Assembly: GCF_001190925.1 (NCBI RefSeq)
Contig: NZ_CP011072.1
Coordinates: 682,001-746,000, forward strand
DNA: 64,000 bases
DNA from: Azoarcus sp. CIB
GTDB taxonomy: Bacteria; Pseudomonadota; Gammaproteobacteria; Burkholderiales; Rhodocyclaceae
Direction: 5' to 3'
Below are positions 20,077 through 29,147 of the stretch, piece by piece. Made by a program: the position numbers and the translations under genes. Each line of letters starts with the position of its first letter. Within the stretch, counting starts at the first letter, position 1. The notes under the pieces were generated by a model. The model was not told the origin of the DNA and searched no databases. It saw only the letters and a program-made list of their open reading frames with translations.

Positions 20077-21453
20077 TCAGTGTCTCGCTCCCGGGACGGC
20101 TGCGCGCGGCTTCGCGTCGGCGGGCAGAGGCAGCGGGTCGAGACGGGCGCGGGTGAGGGTGTTGTCGGTGAAGTACTTGCGGGCGACGGCCTGGACGTCG
20201 TCGGAGGTGACCTTGCGGATGCCTTCGAGGAGTTTGTCGTCGTCGCGCCAGGACAGGCCGGTGGCTTCGAGGAAGCCGATCTCCATCGCCTGTCCCATCA
20301 GCGAGTCGCGCTTGTACACCTGGCCGGCGACGGTTTGCGTCTTGACCCGGCGCAGTTCGTCCTCGGCGACGCCTTCCTTCTGGATGCGTTCGATCTCGGC
20401 GCGCAGCGCGGCCTCGACCTCCGCGACCGACTTGCCGGCGGCGGGCGAGCCGTCGACGACGAAGAGTTGCGGGCCGCGGCCGGTGCCGTCGTAGCCGGCG
20501 CCGGCGGATACGGCGACCTGGTTTTCGCGCACGAGGCGGCGCGGCAGGCGGGCGCCGTCGTAGCCGTCGAGGATCGCGGCAAGCACCTTCAGCGCGTGCA
20601 CGTCGCGGTCGTTCTCGGGGTCGCGCAGGGTCGGCGCGCGCCATGCAAGGGCGATGTAGGGCAGTTCGGCCGGCGCCTTCACGACGGTCTCGCGCGGTCC
20701 GAGCTGTTCGGGTTCGGTCGTGATGCGCCGCGGCGGCAGTGCGCGCGCCTTGATCGGGCCGTAGTGCTTGCGCGCCATGTCGAACACGGTCTTGTGATCG
20801 ACGTCGCCGACGACGACCAGGCGCGCGTTGCCGGGCGTGTACCAGGTCTTGTGCCACTTGCGCGCGTCTTCCGCGGTCATCGTGTCGAGGTCCGTCATCC
20901 AGCCGATGATCGGTCGGCCGTAGGGATTGGCCTGGAAGGCGGTTGCCATCAGCTGCTCGCTGACGAGCGAACGGGGCTGGTCGTCGGTGCGCAGGCGGCG
21001 CTCTTCCTTGACGACTTCGAGTTCAGGCTTGAAGTTGGCGTCGGTGATCCTGAGGTTGCTCATGCGGTCGGCTTCGAGCTGCATCACGTCGGCGAGGCGC
21101 GAGGACGGGATCTGCTGGAAGTAGGCCGTGTAGTCGTGCGACGTGAAGGCGTTGTCGCGACCGCCGACCGCGGCGACACGCTTGTTGAATTCTCCCGGGC
21201 CGACCTTGTCGGTGCCCTTGAACATCATGTGTTCGAGCAGGTGGGCGATGCCGGAGACGCCGGCGGGTTCGTCCATCGCGCCGACGCCGTACCACACCAT
21301 GTGGACGACGGACGGGGCGCGGCGGTCTTCCTTGACGATGATCTTCATGCCGTTCGCAAGCGTGGTCTCGTACGGATTGGCTTGCAGCGGGCCGGCCGCC
21401 ACGGTGAGCGCGGCGGCCACGAATGCGGCGCGTGGAAAGGTCTGGCGAAACAT
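20077..21453 (-). CDS. M16 family zinc metallopeptidase
   Basis: The 458-residue protein begins MFRQTFPRAAF with a signal peptide ending near GPLQA and has HLLEH at residues 71-75. That is the inverted zinc motif of M16 peptidases; a distal Glu lies in the following helix (ELEVVKEER). I chose the ATG at 21453 because AGGA lies about 7 bases upstream; in-frame ATGs at 21459 and 21468 are possible. It is paired with the non-catalytic M16 gene downstream and transcribed away from ftsY. Substrates are unknown. Confidence 0.88.
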   Translation of the reverse strand: MFRQTFPRAAFVAAALTVAAGPLQANPYETTLANGMKIIVKEDRRAPSVVHMVWYGVGAMDEPAGVSGIAHLLEHMMFKGTDKVGPGEFNKRVAAVGGRDNAFTSHDYTAYFQQIPSSRLADVMQLEADRMSNLRITDANFKPELEVVKEERRLRTDDQPRSLVSEQLMATAFQANPYGRPIIGWMTDLDTMTAEDARKWHKTWYTPGNARLVVVGDVDHKTVFDMARKHYGPIKARALPPRRITTEPEQLGPRETVVKAPAELPYIALAWRAPTLRDPENDRDVHALKVLAAILDGYDGARLPRRLVRENQVAVSAGAGYDGTGRGPQLFVVDGSPAAGKSVAEVEAALRAEIERIQKEGVAEDELRRVKTQTVAGQVYKRDSLMGQAMEIGFLEATGLSWRDDDKLLEGIRKVTSDDVQAVARKYFTDNTLTRARLDPLPLPADAKPRAAVPGARH

Positions 21454-21594
21454 GGACATGTCCTGCATCTGGTAGAATTTGCGGTTCACGTGGCCCGCGA
21501 TCCGGGCATCCGATTCGGCGCGAAGCCGCATCTTAGCGTTATTGGCGGCCTGGCGTCCGCCGTCGTTAAAACCTCACAAGAGACCCGAGTGAGC

Positions 21595-22662
21595 ATGTTT
21601 GGTTTCCTGAAGAAGTCCCCGAAGCCCGAACCGGCGGCGCAGCCGCAGGCGGAGCCCGCGCCCCCGGCCGCAGTCGAGGCGCCCCCGTCAGCGTCCATTC
21701 CGGCGCCCGCGGCCGAGCCGGAGGTCAAGCGCTCCTGGGCGGACCGCCTGAAGGCGGGCCTGTCGCGCACACGGCAGCAGATCGGCGGCGGGCTCGCGAG
21801 CCTGTTCGGCCGGCGCAAGATCGACGAGGATCTGCTCGAAGAACTCGAAACGACGCTGCTGATGGCCGACTGCGGCGTGGATGCGACGCAGCACCTGCTG
21901 GACGAGCTGCGCAAGCGCTGGAAGCGTGACAAGCTCGAGACCGCGGACCAGCTGCAGGGGGCGCTTGCCGAGGAGCTCCTCGCGATCCTGGCCCCGCTCG
22001 AGCAGCCGCTGGACGTTTCGGGGCATTCGCCCTACATCATCATGATCGCGGGTGTGAACGGCTCCGGGAAGACGACCTCGATCGGCAAGCTGGCGAAATA
22101 CTTCCAGTTGCAGGGCAAGAGCGTGCTGCTCGCAGCCGGCGATACCTTCCGCGCGGCGGCGCGCGAGCAGCTCCAGACCTGGGGCGAGCGCAACAACGTG
22201 ACGGTGATCGCACAGGAAGGCGGCGACGCCGCGGCGGTGATCTTCGACGCGATCAACGCGGCCAAGGCGCGCGGCATCGACGTCGTGCTGGCGGACACCG
22301 CGGGCCGGCTGCCGACGCAGCTCCACCTGATGGAGGAGATCGCGAAGGTGCGCCGCGTGATCGCGAAGGCCGAGCCGTCGGGGCCGCACGAGGTGCTGCT
22401 GGTGCTCGACGCCAACATCGGCCAGAACGCGCTGGCGCAGGTGAAGGCCTTCGATGCGTCGATCGGTGTCACGGGCCTCGTCGTCACGAAGCTCGATGGC
22501 ACCGCGAAGGGCGGCGTCGTCGCGGCGATCGCGCGCCAGTATCCGCGTCCGCTGCGCTTCATCGGCGTCGGCGAGGGCATCGACGACCTGCAGCCGTTCA
22601 ATGCGCGCGAATTCGTCGATGCGCTGTTCGAGCCCATCGCAGGAGCCGGCGGCGCGGCATGA
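21595..22662 (+). CDS. ftsY: Signal recognition particle receptor FtsY
   Basis: This 355-residue protein has a Pro/Ala/Glu-rich acidic N-terminus (about 45 residues) followed by the NG domain. The N domain has LLEELETTLLMADCGVD, and the GTPase motifs are GVNGSGKTTSIGKLA, DTFRAAAREQL, DTAGRLPTQ and TKLDGTAKGG. It receives SRP-ribosome complexes at the inner membrane. Start could be the GTG at 21589 or the ATG at 21595; the ATG matches the usual MFGF N-terminus. It overlaps ftsE by 4 bases. Confidence 0.96.
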   Translation: MFGFLKKSPKPEPAAQPQAEPAPPAAVEAPPSASIPAPAAEPEVKRSWADRLKAGLSRTRQQIGGGLASLFGRRKIDEDLLEELETTLLMADCGVDATQHLLDELRKRWKRDKLETADQLQGALAEELLAILAPLEQPLDVSGHSPYIIMIAGVNGSGKTTSIGKLAKYFQLQGKSVLLAAGDTFRAAAREQLQTWGERNNVTVIAQEGGDAAAVIFDAINAAKARGIDVVLADTAGRLPTQLHLMEEIAKVRRVIAKAEPSGPHEVLLVLDANIGQNALAQVKAFDASIGVTGLVVTKLDGTAKGGVVAAIARQYPRPLRFIGVGEGIDDLQPFNAREFVDALFEPIAGAGGAA

Positions 22663-23321
22663 TCGTCTTCAACGAAGTCGTGAAGCAGTACCCCGGCGGC
22701 TATACGGCGCTCGCCGGGGTCAGTTTCGAGATCCGCCACGGCGAGCTGGCGGTGCTGTCGGGCCATTCGGGGGCGGGCAAGAGCACGCTGCTGAAGCTGA
22801 TTGCAGCGATCGAGCGGCCGACTTCGGGCAGCGTGAGCATCAACGGGCAGGATGTCTCGGCGCTGCGCCCGCGTGCGATTCCCTACCTGCGCCGCAACCT
22901 GGGCCTCGTGCTGCAGGAGCACCGCCTGCTGTACGACCGCAGCGTGTACGACAACGTGATGCTGCCGCTGGTGATCACGGGGCATCCGCCGCGCGATGCG
23001 GCCAAGCGCGTGGCGGCGGCGCTCGAGCGCGTAGGGCTGTCCGGGCGCGGGCGCGAGATGCCGGCGGGGCTGTCGGGCGGCGAGCAGCAGCGCGTCGCGA
23101 TCGCGCGTGCGATCGTGAATCGCCCGTCCATCCTGATCGCCGACGAGCCGACCGCGCACCTCGACACTGCCTACGCGGACGAGATCGCGAACCTGTTCAA
23201 GTCCTTCAACGCCGCGGGGGTCACCGTGCTGGTGTCGACGCACGACGAGCGCCTGTTCGCGCAGCACAGCCCGCGCCGGCTGGTGCTGCACAAGGGGCTG
23301 CTGCAGGGGGGCGTCCAGTGA
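22659..23321 (+). CDS. ftsE: Cell division ATP-binding protein FtsE
   Basis: The 220-residue ABC ATPase has Walker A GHSGAGKST, signature LSGGEQQRVAIARAI, Walker B ILIADEPT and the switch His in VSTHD. FtsE with FtsX activates peptidoglycan hydrolysis during division. The ftsY-ftsE-ftsX order with 4-base overlaps is the classical operon. Confidence 0.96.
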   Translation: MIVFNEVVKQYPGGYTALAGVSFEIRHGELAVLSGHSGAGKSTLLKLIAAIERPTSGSVSINGQDVSALRPRAIPYLRRNLGLVLQEHRLLYDRSVYDNVMLPLVITGHPPRDAAKRVAAALERVGLSGRGREMPAGLSGGEQQRVAIARAIVNRPSILIADEPTAHLDTAYADEIANLFKSFNAAGVTVLVSTHDERLFAQHSPRRLVLHKGLLQGGVQ

Positions 23322-24220
23322 GCAACTGGTTCTACTTGCACGGCCGCGCCTTCATGCAGGCGCTGCAGCGTCTCGGCTCGCAGCCGCTGGGCACGCTACT
23401 GTCGGCGCTGGTCGTGGGTATCGCGCTGTCGCTGCCGGCCGCGGGCTATCTGCTGATCGACAACGTCGCATCGCTCGCGCGCGGGGTGTCCGGTACGCCC
23501 GAGATCAGCGTGTTCATGACGCAGGATGCGTCGGGCGAGGACATCGCCGCGGCAGAAAAGCGGTTGCGGGGCGATGCGCAGCTCGCGGGCTACCGCCACG
23601 TGACGAAGGACGAGGCCTTGCGCCAGCTCGAGAAAAGCGGGTTGGGCGACGTGCTCGGCGGCCTCACCGCCAATCCGCTGCCGGACGCGTTCATCGTGAC
23701 GCCGCGCGGCGAGGATCCCGCACTTTACGACAGCCTGCACGCGCGCTTCGCGGCCTGGCCGGGTGTCGCCCACGTGCAACTCGACTCCGCGTGGGTGAAG
23801 CGCCTGCACGCGCTGCTGGGGCTGGGCCGTTCGGCGGTGTTGCTGCTCGCGGGTCTGCTGGGCTTCGCGCTGGTGATCGTGACCTTCAACACGATCCGGC
23901 TGCAGATCCTTACGCAACGGCACGAGATCGACGTGAGCCGACTGCTGGGCGCGACCGACCCCTTCATCCGCCGCCCGTTCTACTGGTTCGGCAGCCTGCA
24001 GGGCCTGCTCGGCGGTTGCGTGGCGCTCGCGACCGTGTGGGCGACCGTGCATGCGCTCGGCGGGCCGGTGGCGAGCCTCGCGGAGACCTACGGCGCAGTG
24101 TTCGCGCTGACCGGGCCGGGGCCGCACGAGAGCGCGGCGATCCTCGGTTTTGCGACCTTGCTCGGTTGGCTCGGTAGCGCGATCTCGGTAAGGCGGCATC
24201 TGGCCGAGCGGCTGCGCTGA
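23318..24220 (+). CDS. ftsX: Cell division protein FtsX
   Basis: The product (300 residues) has an N-terminal membrane helix, a periplasmic domain of about 130 residues and three C-terminal helices, the FtsX/MacB-like permease layout. FVTFNTIRLQILTQRHEIDVSRLLGATDPFIRRPF-type sequence around residues 187-220 is diagnostic of FtsX. The GTG at 23318 overlaps the ftsE stop by 4 bases. Confidence 0.94.
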   Translation: MSNWFYLHGRAFMQALQRLGSQPLGTLLSALVVGIALSLPAAGYLLIDNVASLARGVSGTPEISVFMTQDASGEDIAAAEKRLRGDAQLAGYRHVTKDEALRQLEKSGLGDVLGGLTANPLPDAFIVTPRGEDPALYDSLHARFAAWPGVAHVQLDSAWVKRLHALLGLGRSAVLLLAGLLGFALVIVTFNTIRLQILTQRHEIDVSRLLGATDPFIRRPFYWFGSLQGLLGGCVALATVWATVHALGGPVASLAETYGAVFALTGPGPHESAAILGFATLLGWLGSAISVRRHLAERLR

Positions 24221-24300
24221 GAGGGCGTGAAGCCGCTCCCACAGAGAATGGTTTCGGTCCTGCGCATGCAATGACCCGCCCTGCATTGCGCGGTCCTCGC

Positions 24301-24327
24301 TATAATCTCCGCCCCCAATGTTGGGGG
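24301..24327 (+). promoter_or_regulatory. Consensus -10 box followed by a CCCCCAA-TG-TTGGGGG inverted repeat
   Basis: TATAAT at 24301-24306 is a perfect -10 element, though no good -35 box lies at 16-18 bases upstream. A perfect 7-bp inverted repeat with a 2-base centre (24312-24327) starts where the transcript should begin. That places it as a likely operator or 5'-end hairpin for the radical SAM gene. Confidence 0.5.
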
Positions 24328-24356
24328 TAAATCTTTTCTCGGGATCGGATACGCAC

Positions 24357-25487
24357 ATGAATGCGCCGGAACTGCGTTCGCCCATTGTCGGCAACCGCGT
24401 CGAACTGAACATCTTCACGACGCTGACGTGCAACCTCAAGTGCTCGTACTGCTCGATCGCGGTTGGCGACGTCGTCGGCTCGCAGGGCAAGGCCGAGTAT
24501 TCGCTCGACACGCTGGATGCCTTCGTCGCGACGCATCTCGCGGACAAGGAGATTTACGTCACCTTCTATGGTGGCGAGCCGACCCTCAACATCCCCTTCA
24601 TCGTCGGGCTGATGGAACGCCACCCGACCTGGCGCTACCAGTTGCAGACCAACGGTACGCTGCTGCACCGCCTGCCCGACGCGGTGCTGGCGAAGCTGTC
24701 GAACGTGCTGGTGTCGGTGGATGGCGCGGAGCACACGACCGACCATTACCGCGGGCGCGGCGTGTATCGCAAGGTGACCTCGAACATCGAGAAGGTCCGC
24801 CCGAAGCTGGGCGGCAAGCTCACCGCGCGCGTGACCTGGGGGCACGAGGACATCAGCTTCGAGGAGCTCGACAGCCTGCTGCCGACCTTCGACTATGTGT
24901 ACTGGCAGTTCGCGCAGGCCGAGGGTTTCTACGATGCCGAGAACATGCGGCGCAAGAAAGTCGCGCTGACGCAGCTGGTCGACAAGTTCTTCACGACTGA
25001 TGGGCTGTATCCCTTCATCCCGCTGATGGGCACGGTGCGCAACAAGGTGCTGCCGTCGCGCGCGCGCGAGGCCTGTAGCGGGCAGACGCAGTGCCGCTCG
25101 TCGACGCACATCCTCAACATCCTGCCCGACGGGCGCATCTTCCCGTGCCCGGATCTCACGCACCTGCCCGAGCTGCAGAGCGGCGACCTGAACGCCAACT
25201 GGCTGAAGCCGAGCCCGCTGCAGCCCGCGTCGGAGATGCCGTGCGAAGGCTGCGAGGCGCTGTCCTTCTGTCGCCGCAACTGCATGAAGAACCTGTACGT
25301 CGGTTATGTGCTCGACGATGCGCCGTATCGCGAGCAGGTCGTCGAGCCGATCTGCGAGCTGGTGAAGTTCATGGGGGCGGAGATCGATCGGCGCGATCCG
25401 CACGCGTGGTACGCGCAGGCGTCGCTGCCGGTGCGGCGCGAGATCTCGGACTGCGAGATCTACGAGTATGTCGAAGTGATGCCCTGA
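24357..25487 (+). CDS. Radical SAM/SPASM-type protein of unknown substrate
   Basis: This 376-residue protein has the radical SAM cluster motif CNLKCSYC (Cys 25, 29, 32) and YGGEPTLN. The C-terminal part carries a SPASM-like set of cysteines around LPDGRIFPCPD and CEGCEALSFCRRNC. Such proteins use auxiliary iron-sulfur clusters to modify peptides or proteins, or to mature enzymes. No small precursor peptide gene is apparent next to it, so the substrate is open. I prefer the ATG at 24357; an ATG at 24318 lies inside the inverted repeat of the leader. The gene stands alone with its own promoter-like sequence. Confidence 0.82.
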   Translation: MNAPELRSPIVGNRVELNIFTTLTCNLKCSYCSIAVGDVVGSQGKAEYSLDTLDAFVATHLADKEIYVTFYGGEPTLNIPFIVGLMERHPTWRYQLQTNGTLLHRLPDAVLAKLSNVLVSVDGAEHTTDHYRGRGVYRKVTSNIEKVRPKLGGKLTARVTWGHEDISFEELDSLLPTFDYVYWQFAQAEGFYDAENMRRKKVALTQLVDKFFTTDGLYPFIPLMGTVRNKVLPSRAREACSGQTQCRSSTHILNILPDGRIFPCPDLTHLPELQSGDLNANWLKPSPLQPASEMPCEGCEALSFCRRNCMKNLYVGYVLDDAPYREQVVEPICELVKFMGAEIDRRDPHAWYAQASLPVRREISDCEIYEYVEVMP

Positions 25488-25490
25488 GGC

Positions 25491-27203
25491 CTACGCGGGC
25501 CCGGTATCGAGGACTTCGCGCACGATCTGTGCGAGATCCTCGATGCGGTAGGGCTTGCTGATCATCCGGAATTCGCCGGGAATGGCTTCCAGCTCCAGCA
25601 GCGCGTTGCCGGTGTAGCCCGAGGTGTAGAGCAGCTTCAGGTCCGGGCGCTGCTGGCGTGCGCGGCGCGCGATCTCCGGTCCGTTCATGCCGCCGGGCAG
25701 GACGACGTCGGTGAACAGCAGGTCGATGCCGGGTTCCTGCGCGAGGAGCGCGAGCGCCGTCCTGCCTTCGGGCGCCTGCAGGATGCGGTAGCCGAGTCCC
25801 CCCAGCACGCGACAGACGAGTTCGCGGACCTTGTCCTCGTCCTCGACGACGAGGATCGTCTCGCTGCCCGAGGCGTCGGGACGGGGCGCGGGCGCGTCGG
25901 CGGACAGTGCGCCCGCCGGGCGGGCGACGATCGGGAGGAAGAGCTTTACCGTGGTGCCGGTGTCGGGCTCGCTGTAGATCTTCACGTGGCCGCCCGACTG
26001 CTTCACGAAGCCATACACCATCGCGAGGCCGAGGCCGCTGCCCTTGCCGGTTTCCTTGGTCGTGAAGAAGGGGTCGAAGGCGCGCTGGACCACCTCCGGC
26101 GGCATGCCGCAACCGGTGTCCGATACGGCCAGCATCACGTAGGCGCCGGGCTTTACGTCGCCCTCAAGGGCCGCGTAGTGCTCGTCGAGGCTCATGGCGC
26201 CCGTTTCGATGGTCAGGGTGCCGCCTTCGGGCATTGCGTCGCGCGAATTCACCGCGAGGTTCAGCAGCGCCGATTCGAGCTGGGTGATGTCGGCGAGCGC
26301 GGGAGGCAGGTCGGTGGCGGCATGGAACTTGATGTTGATGTGCTCGCCGAGGCTGCGCCGCAGCAGGCTGGTCATGCCGGCGATGAGGTCGTTGAGATCC
26401 AGCGGCACGGGGGCCAGGCGCTGCTTGCGCGAGAACGCGAGCAGGCGCCGGTTGAGCTCGGCGCCGCGCCACGCCGCCTCCAGCGCGCCGGTGATGAGCT
26501 CGGCGGCCGCGGGGTCGTTCTGCACGCGGCGCGCGAGGAGTTGCAGGTTGCCCATCACGACCGTCAGCAGGTTGTTGAAGTCGTGCGCGATGCCGCCGGT
26601 GAGCTGCCCGACGGCCTCCATCTTCTGCGCCTGATGCAGAGCGCGCTCGGCGGCGGCGCGGTCTTCCATCTCCGACTGCAGCGCGCGATTGGCCTGTTCG
26701 AGTTCGGCGGTGCGCTCGCGCACGCGCTGCTCGAGCTCGTCGCGCGCCTGGCGCAGCGCCGCCTGTGCCGCGTGGCGCTCGGTGATGTCGCGGATCGCCG
26801 CGGAGATGAGCACGGTTTCGCCGTTGCCGAGAGGGCTGAGGCTGATTTCGATCGGAACCTGCGAGCCGTCCTTGCGCTGGCCGGCGAGGTCCAGCCCGGT
26901 TCCCATGGGACGCACGGAGGGTTTCCCGATGTAGGCATTGCGCTTGCCGACGTGGTCACCGCGCAATTGCTGCGGGACCAGCATCTCGATCGACTGGCCG
27001 ATTAATTCCGCGCGCGCATAGCCGAAGAGCCGCTCGGTCTGCGCATTGACGAGGATGATGCGGCCGCTGTTGTCCACAACGACGATTGCGTCAGGGGCAG
27101 TTTCGATGAGCTGGCGGGCGCGCTCCGCCTTCGCCCGGCTGCGGGCGAGCTCGTCCTCGAGGCGGGCGATTTCCGCCGCGTGTGACGTGCCGAATTCTTC
27201 CAT
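25491..27203 (-). CDS. PAS hybrid sensor histidine kinase with receiver domain
   Basis: The 570-residue soluble protein has, in order, a PAS domain (about 30-145, [15 protein letters not shown] onward), a coiled coil, and an H-box with [11 protein letters not shown]. The ATPase domain follows, with N-box [11 protein letters not shown]1 DTGCGM and G2 [13 protein letters not shown]-terminal receiver domain has its phospho-acceptor in [11 protein letters not shown]. There is no membrane helix, so it senses a cytoplasmic signal. GGAGG lies 8 bases before the ATG at 27203. No output regulator gene is adjacent. Its stop is 3 bases from the stop of the convergent radical SAM gene. Confidence 0.93.
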   Translation of the reverse strand: MEEFGTSHAAEIARLEDELARSRAKAERARQLIETAPDAIVVVDNSGRIILVNAQTERLFGYARAELIGQSIEMLVPQQLRGDHVGKRNAYIGKPSVRPMGTGLDLAGQRKDGSQVPIEISLSPLGNGETVLISAAIRDITERHAAQAALRQARDELEQRVRERTAELEQANRALQSEMEDRAAAERALHQAQKMEAVGQLTGGIAHDFNNLLTVVMGNLQLLARRVQNDPAAAELITGALEAAWRGAELNRRLLAFSRKQRLAPVPLDLNDLIAGMTSLLRRSLGEHINIKFHAATDLPPALADITQLESALLNLAVNSRDAMPEGGTLTIETGAMSLDEHYAALEGDVKPGAYVMLAVSDTGCGMPPEVVQRAFDPFFTTKETGKGSGLGLAMVYGFVKQSGGHVKIYSEPDTGTTVKLFLPIVARPAGALSADAPAPRPDASGSETILVVEDEDKVRELVCRVLGGLGYRILQAPEGRTALALLAQEPGIDLLFTDVVLPGGMNGPEIARRARQQRPDLKLLYTSGYTGNALLELEAIPGEFRMISKPYRIEDLAQIVREVLDTGPA

Positions 27204-27329
27204 CGGGTCCCCTCCGTGGCAGTAGCGGGACCAGCGGGCGTTCCGCACGCGTGCCTGCTCCGCCGTCCTCTTCTTGTGGTTTGTCTGCTGTTGATCGGGA
27301 GCGGCGGCTATCGGTTCCCGGAGTAAATG

Positions 27330-27386
27330 CCCTAGTCTGGCCCGCCGGTCTGTCCTATTAATGAATCGGGGTCTGCCAGAATAGGG
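27330..27386. promoter_or_regulatory. Imperfect inverted repeat between divergent kinase and cupin genes
   Basis: CCCTAGTCTGG at 27330 and CCAGAATAGGG at 27376 are inverted copies matching at 10 of 11 positions, 35 bases apart. They lie in the 290-base gap between the divergent hybrid kinase and cupin genes. They could be paired operator half-sites for either gene. The rest of that gap shows no ORF I can support. Confidence 0.3.
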
Positions 27387-27493
27387 AAGGGCCCTGCGGC
27401 AAGGGAAGGAACGGATTCACGGGCTGTGGCGGTCGGTGCTCAAACCGGCCGCCGGTCGCCGCGGGAACGCGGATCGGGGTTGGAGCATCGATC

Positions 27494-28045
27494 ATGTTCG
27501 ACAAGGAGCGATTCATTCACGACTGCACGCAGGCCGTGGCCGAAGGGCCGGCAGCCGTGCGCGAACGGGTGGCTGAGGCGGTCTCGGACGGCGCGGCGAT
27601 CGTCGCGCAGCTCGGTGAGCCGAAGCATGCGGGCATCAACGCGCTGTACCGTTCGCCGGAACTCACGATCATCAACTTCGTATGGGCGCCGTGCATGAGC
27701 CTGATGCCGCACAACCACCAGATGTTCTCGGTGGTCGGGATCTATGCCGGGCGCGAGGACAACGTGTTCTGGCGCCGAACCGCCGGCAGCATCGAGGCGA
27801 TCGGCGCAACTTCGCTGGGCGTGGGGGACGTCACCGCGCTCGAACGCGATGCGATCCATTCGGTGCTCAACCCGATCGGCAAGATGAGCTGCGCAATCCA
27901 CGTGTATGGCGGGGACTTCTTCGCTCCGCCGCAACCGCGCAGCCTGTGGGACCACGAGACGCTGGCCGAGCAGGCGTGGGAAGTGGAGAAGGTGAAAGTG
28001 CTGTTCGAGCAGGCGGAAGCGCGCTTCAACGCGTGGCATCAGTGA
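27494..28045 (+). CDS. Cupin-fold metal-dependent protein (COG5553/cysteine dioxygenase-like)
   Basis: The protein (183 residues) has a cupin metal motif MSLMPHNHQMFSVVGIYAGREDNVFW near its middle, with two His and a following Glu/Asp. A second His lies in ALERDAIHSVLN. This resembles the predicted double-stranded beta-helix enzymes related to cysteine dioxygenase. The substrate is unknown; thiol oxidation is possible but not shown. It is followed after 67 bases by the YejK/NdpA gene on the same strand. Confidence 0.75.
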   Translation: MFDKERFIHDCTQAVAEGPAAVRERVAEAVSDGAAIVAQLGEPKHAGINALYRSPELTIINFVWAPCMSLMPHNHQMFSVVGIYAGREDNVFWRRTAGSIEAIGATSLGVGDVTALERDAIHSVLNPIGKMSCAIHVYGGDFFAPPQPRSLWDHETLAEQAWEVEKVKVLFEQAEARFNAWHQ

Positions 28046-28112
28046 CGCGAAGGCGGTCGCGGGCGGGCCGGGGCGTGCGAGAATCGCGCCCCCGTCTGCA
28101 CGAGATGTCGCC

Positions 28113-29126
28113 ATGAGCCAGGTCCAGCACACCATCACCCACCTCGTCGTCCACAAGCTCCACCGCGCCGGCGAGAGCCCCGCGAGCGCCGAGCTGCGCG
28201 ACAGCGCCTGCCGCGTCGACGATGCCGCAGTGCGCCTGGTCGAGCGCCTGTGCGGCCACTACGCGGACCGCAGCAGCAGGGGCTATGGGCGTTTCGCGGA
28301 GGAGGAGGGCGAGGCGGGCTCGCCGCTGCCGCGTCTCGTGCACGAACACGTCGTCGACAAGCGCCTCGACTTCGCCGCACTGTCGCTGCGCATGATGGAC
28401 GCGCTGCGCCTGTGTGCGGACGAGGAAGGCGCGGAAGTCTCCGGCTACGTCGTGATCGCGCGCATCCTCGAAGGCGCGAGTGACTGCCTGTGGATTGCCG
28501 TGGTCGGCGAAGCGGTCGGCAGCGCCGTCACCGGCGCGCTCGACATCGTCGACTGCCTGCATCTCGACTTCTCGGCGCTGCCCGCGGCCGGGCGCATCGA
28601 CCTCACCGGCTGGCAGCGCGGTGACGAGCGCTACGTCAGCTTCCTCAAGGGGCGCAGTGACGTCGCGCCGTGGTTCAAGCGCTTCCTCGGCTGCGGCGAC
28701 GTCGTGATCGCGCTGAAGGAGACGAAGAAGCTCGTGCAGCGCCTGTCGGACTTCGCCGAGACGCAGCGCCTGGAGGCGCCCGCGCGCGACGCGATGCTGG
28801 AGCGCGCGCACGGCTACCTCGACGAACTCGGCGAGGCCGGCTCGCCGCTCGCGCTCGACGAGATCGCGCGCAAGGTGTGGCCCGAGCAGCCGGAACGCCT
28901 CGACGCGGCCCTTTCATCCGGTGAGGCGCCGCTCGCCAGCGGCTTCGTCCCCGATCGCCGCGCGATCCGCCCGCTGGTGCGCTTCCGCGCCGCCGGCGAG
29001 CAGTGGAAGCTGGAATTCGACCGCGCGAGCCTGCATTCGGGCGCCGTGCATTACGACCGCGGGAGCGACACGCTGGTGCTGTCGGGGCTGCCCGAATACC
29101 TCAAGAAGCTGCTGCAGGACGAGTGA
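28113..29126 (+). CDS. YejK/NdpA family nucleoid-associated protein
   Basis: This 337-residue protein starts with ITHLVVHKLHRAG and contains GYVVIARILEG and a C-terminal ALPEYLKKLLQDE-like end. These fit the NdpA (PF04245) family of nucleoid-associated proteins. The central KRFLGCGDVVIALKETKKLVQRLSDF segment is typical of the family. Members bind the nucleoid, but their role is not settled. It converges with the methyltransferase gene, leaving 21 bases between stops and no clear terminator. Confidence 0.85.
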   Translation: MSQVQHTITHLVVHKLHRAGESPASAELRDSACRVDDAAVRLVERLCGHYADRSSRGYGRFAEEEGEAGSPLPRLVHEHVVDKRLDFAALSLRMMDALRLCADEEGAEVSGYVVIARILEGASDCLWIAVVGEAVGSAVTGALDIVDCLHLDFSALPAAGRIDLTGWQRGDERYVSFLKGRSDVAPWFKRFLGCGDVVIALKETKKLVQRLSDFAETQRLEAPARDAMLERAHGYLDELGEAGSPLALDEIARKVWPEQPERLDAALSSGEAPLASGFVPDRRAIRPLVRFRAAGEQWKLEFDRASLHSGAVHYDRGSDTLVLSGLPEYLKKLLQDE

Positions 29127-29147
29127 GGCGCCGGCGCGCGCCGCTGC

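Noticed and set aside
24286-24306. TTGCGC as a -35 partner of TATAAT at 24301
   Set aside because: The spacer is only 9 bases, too short for sigma-70.
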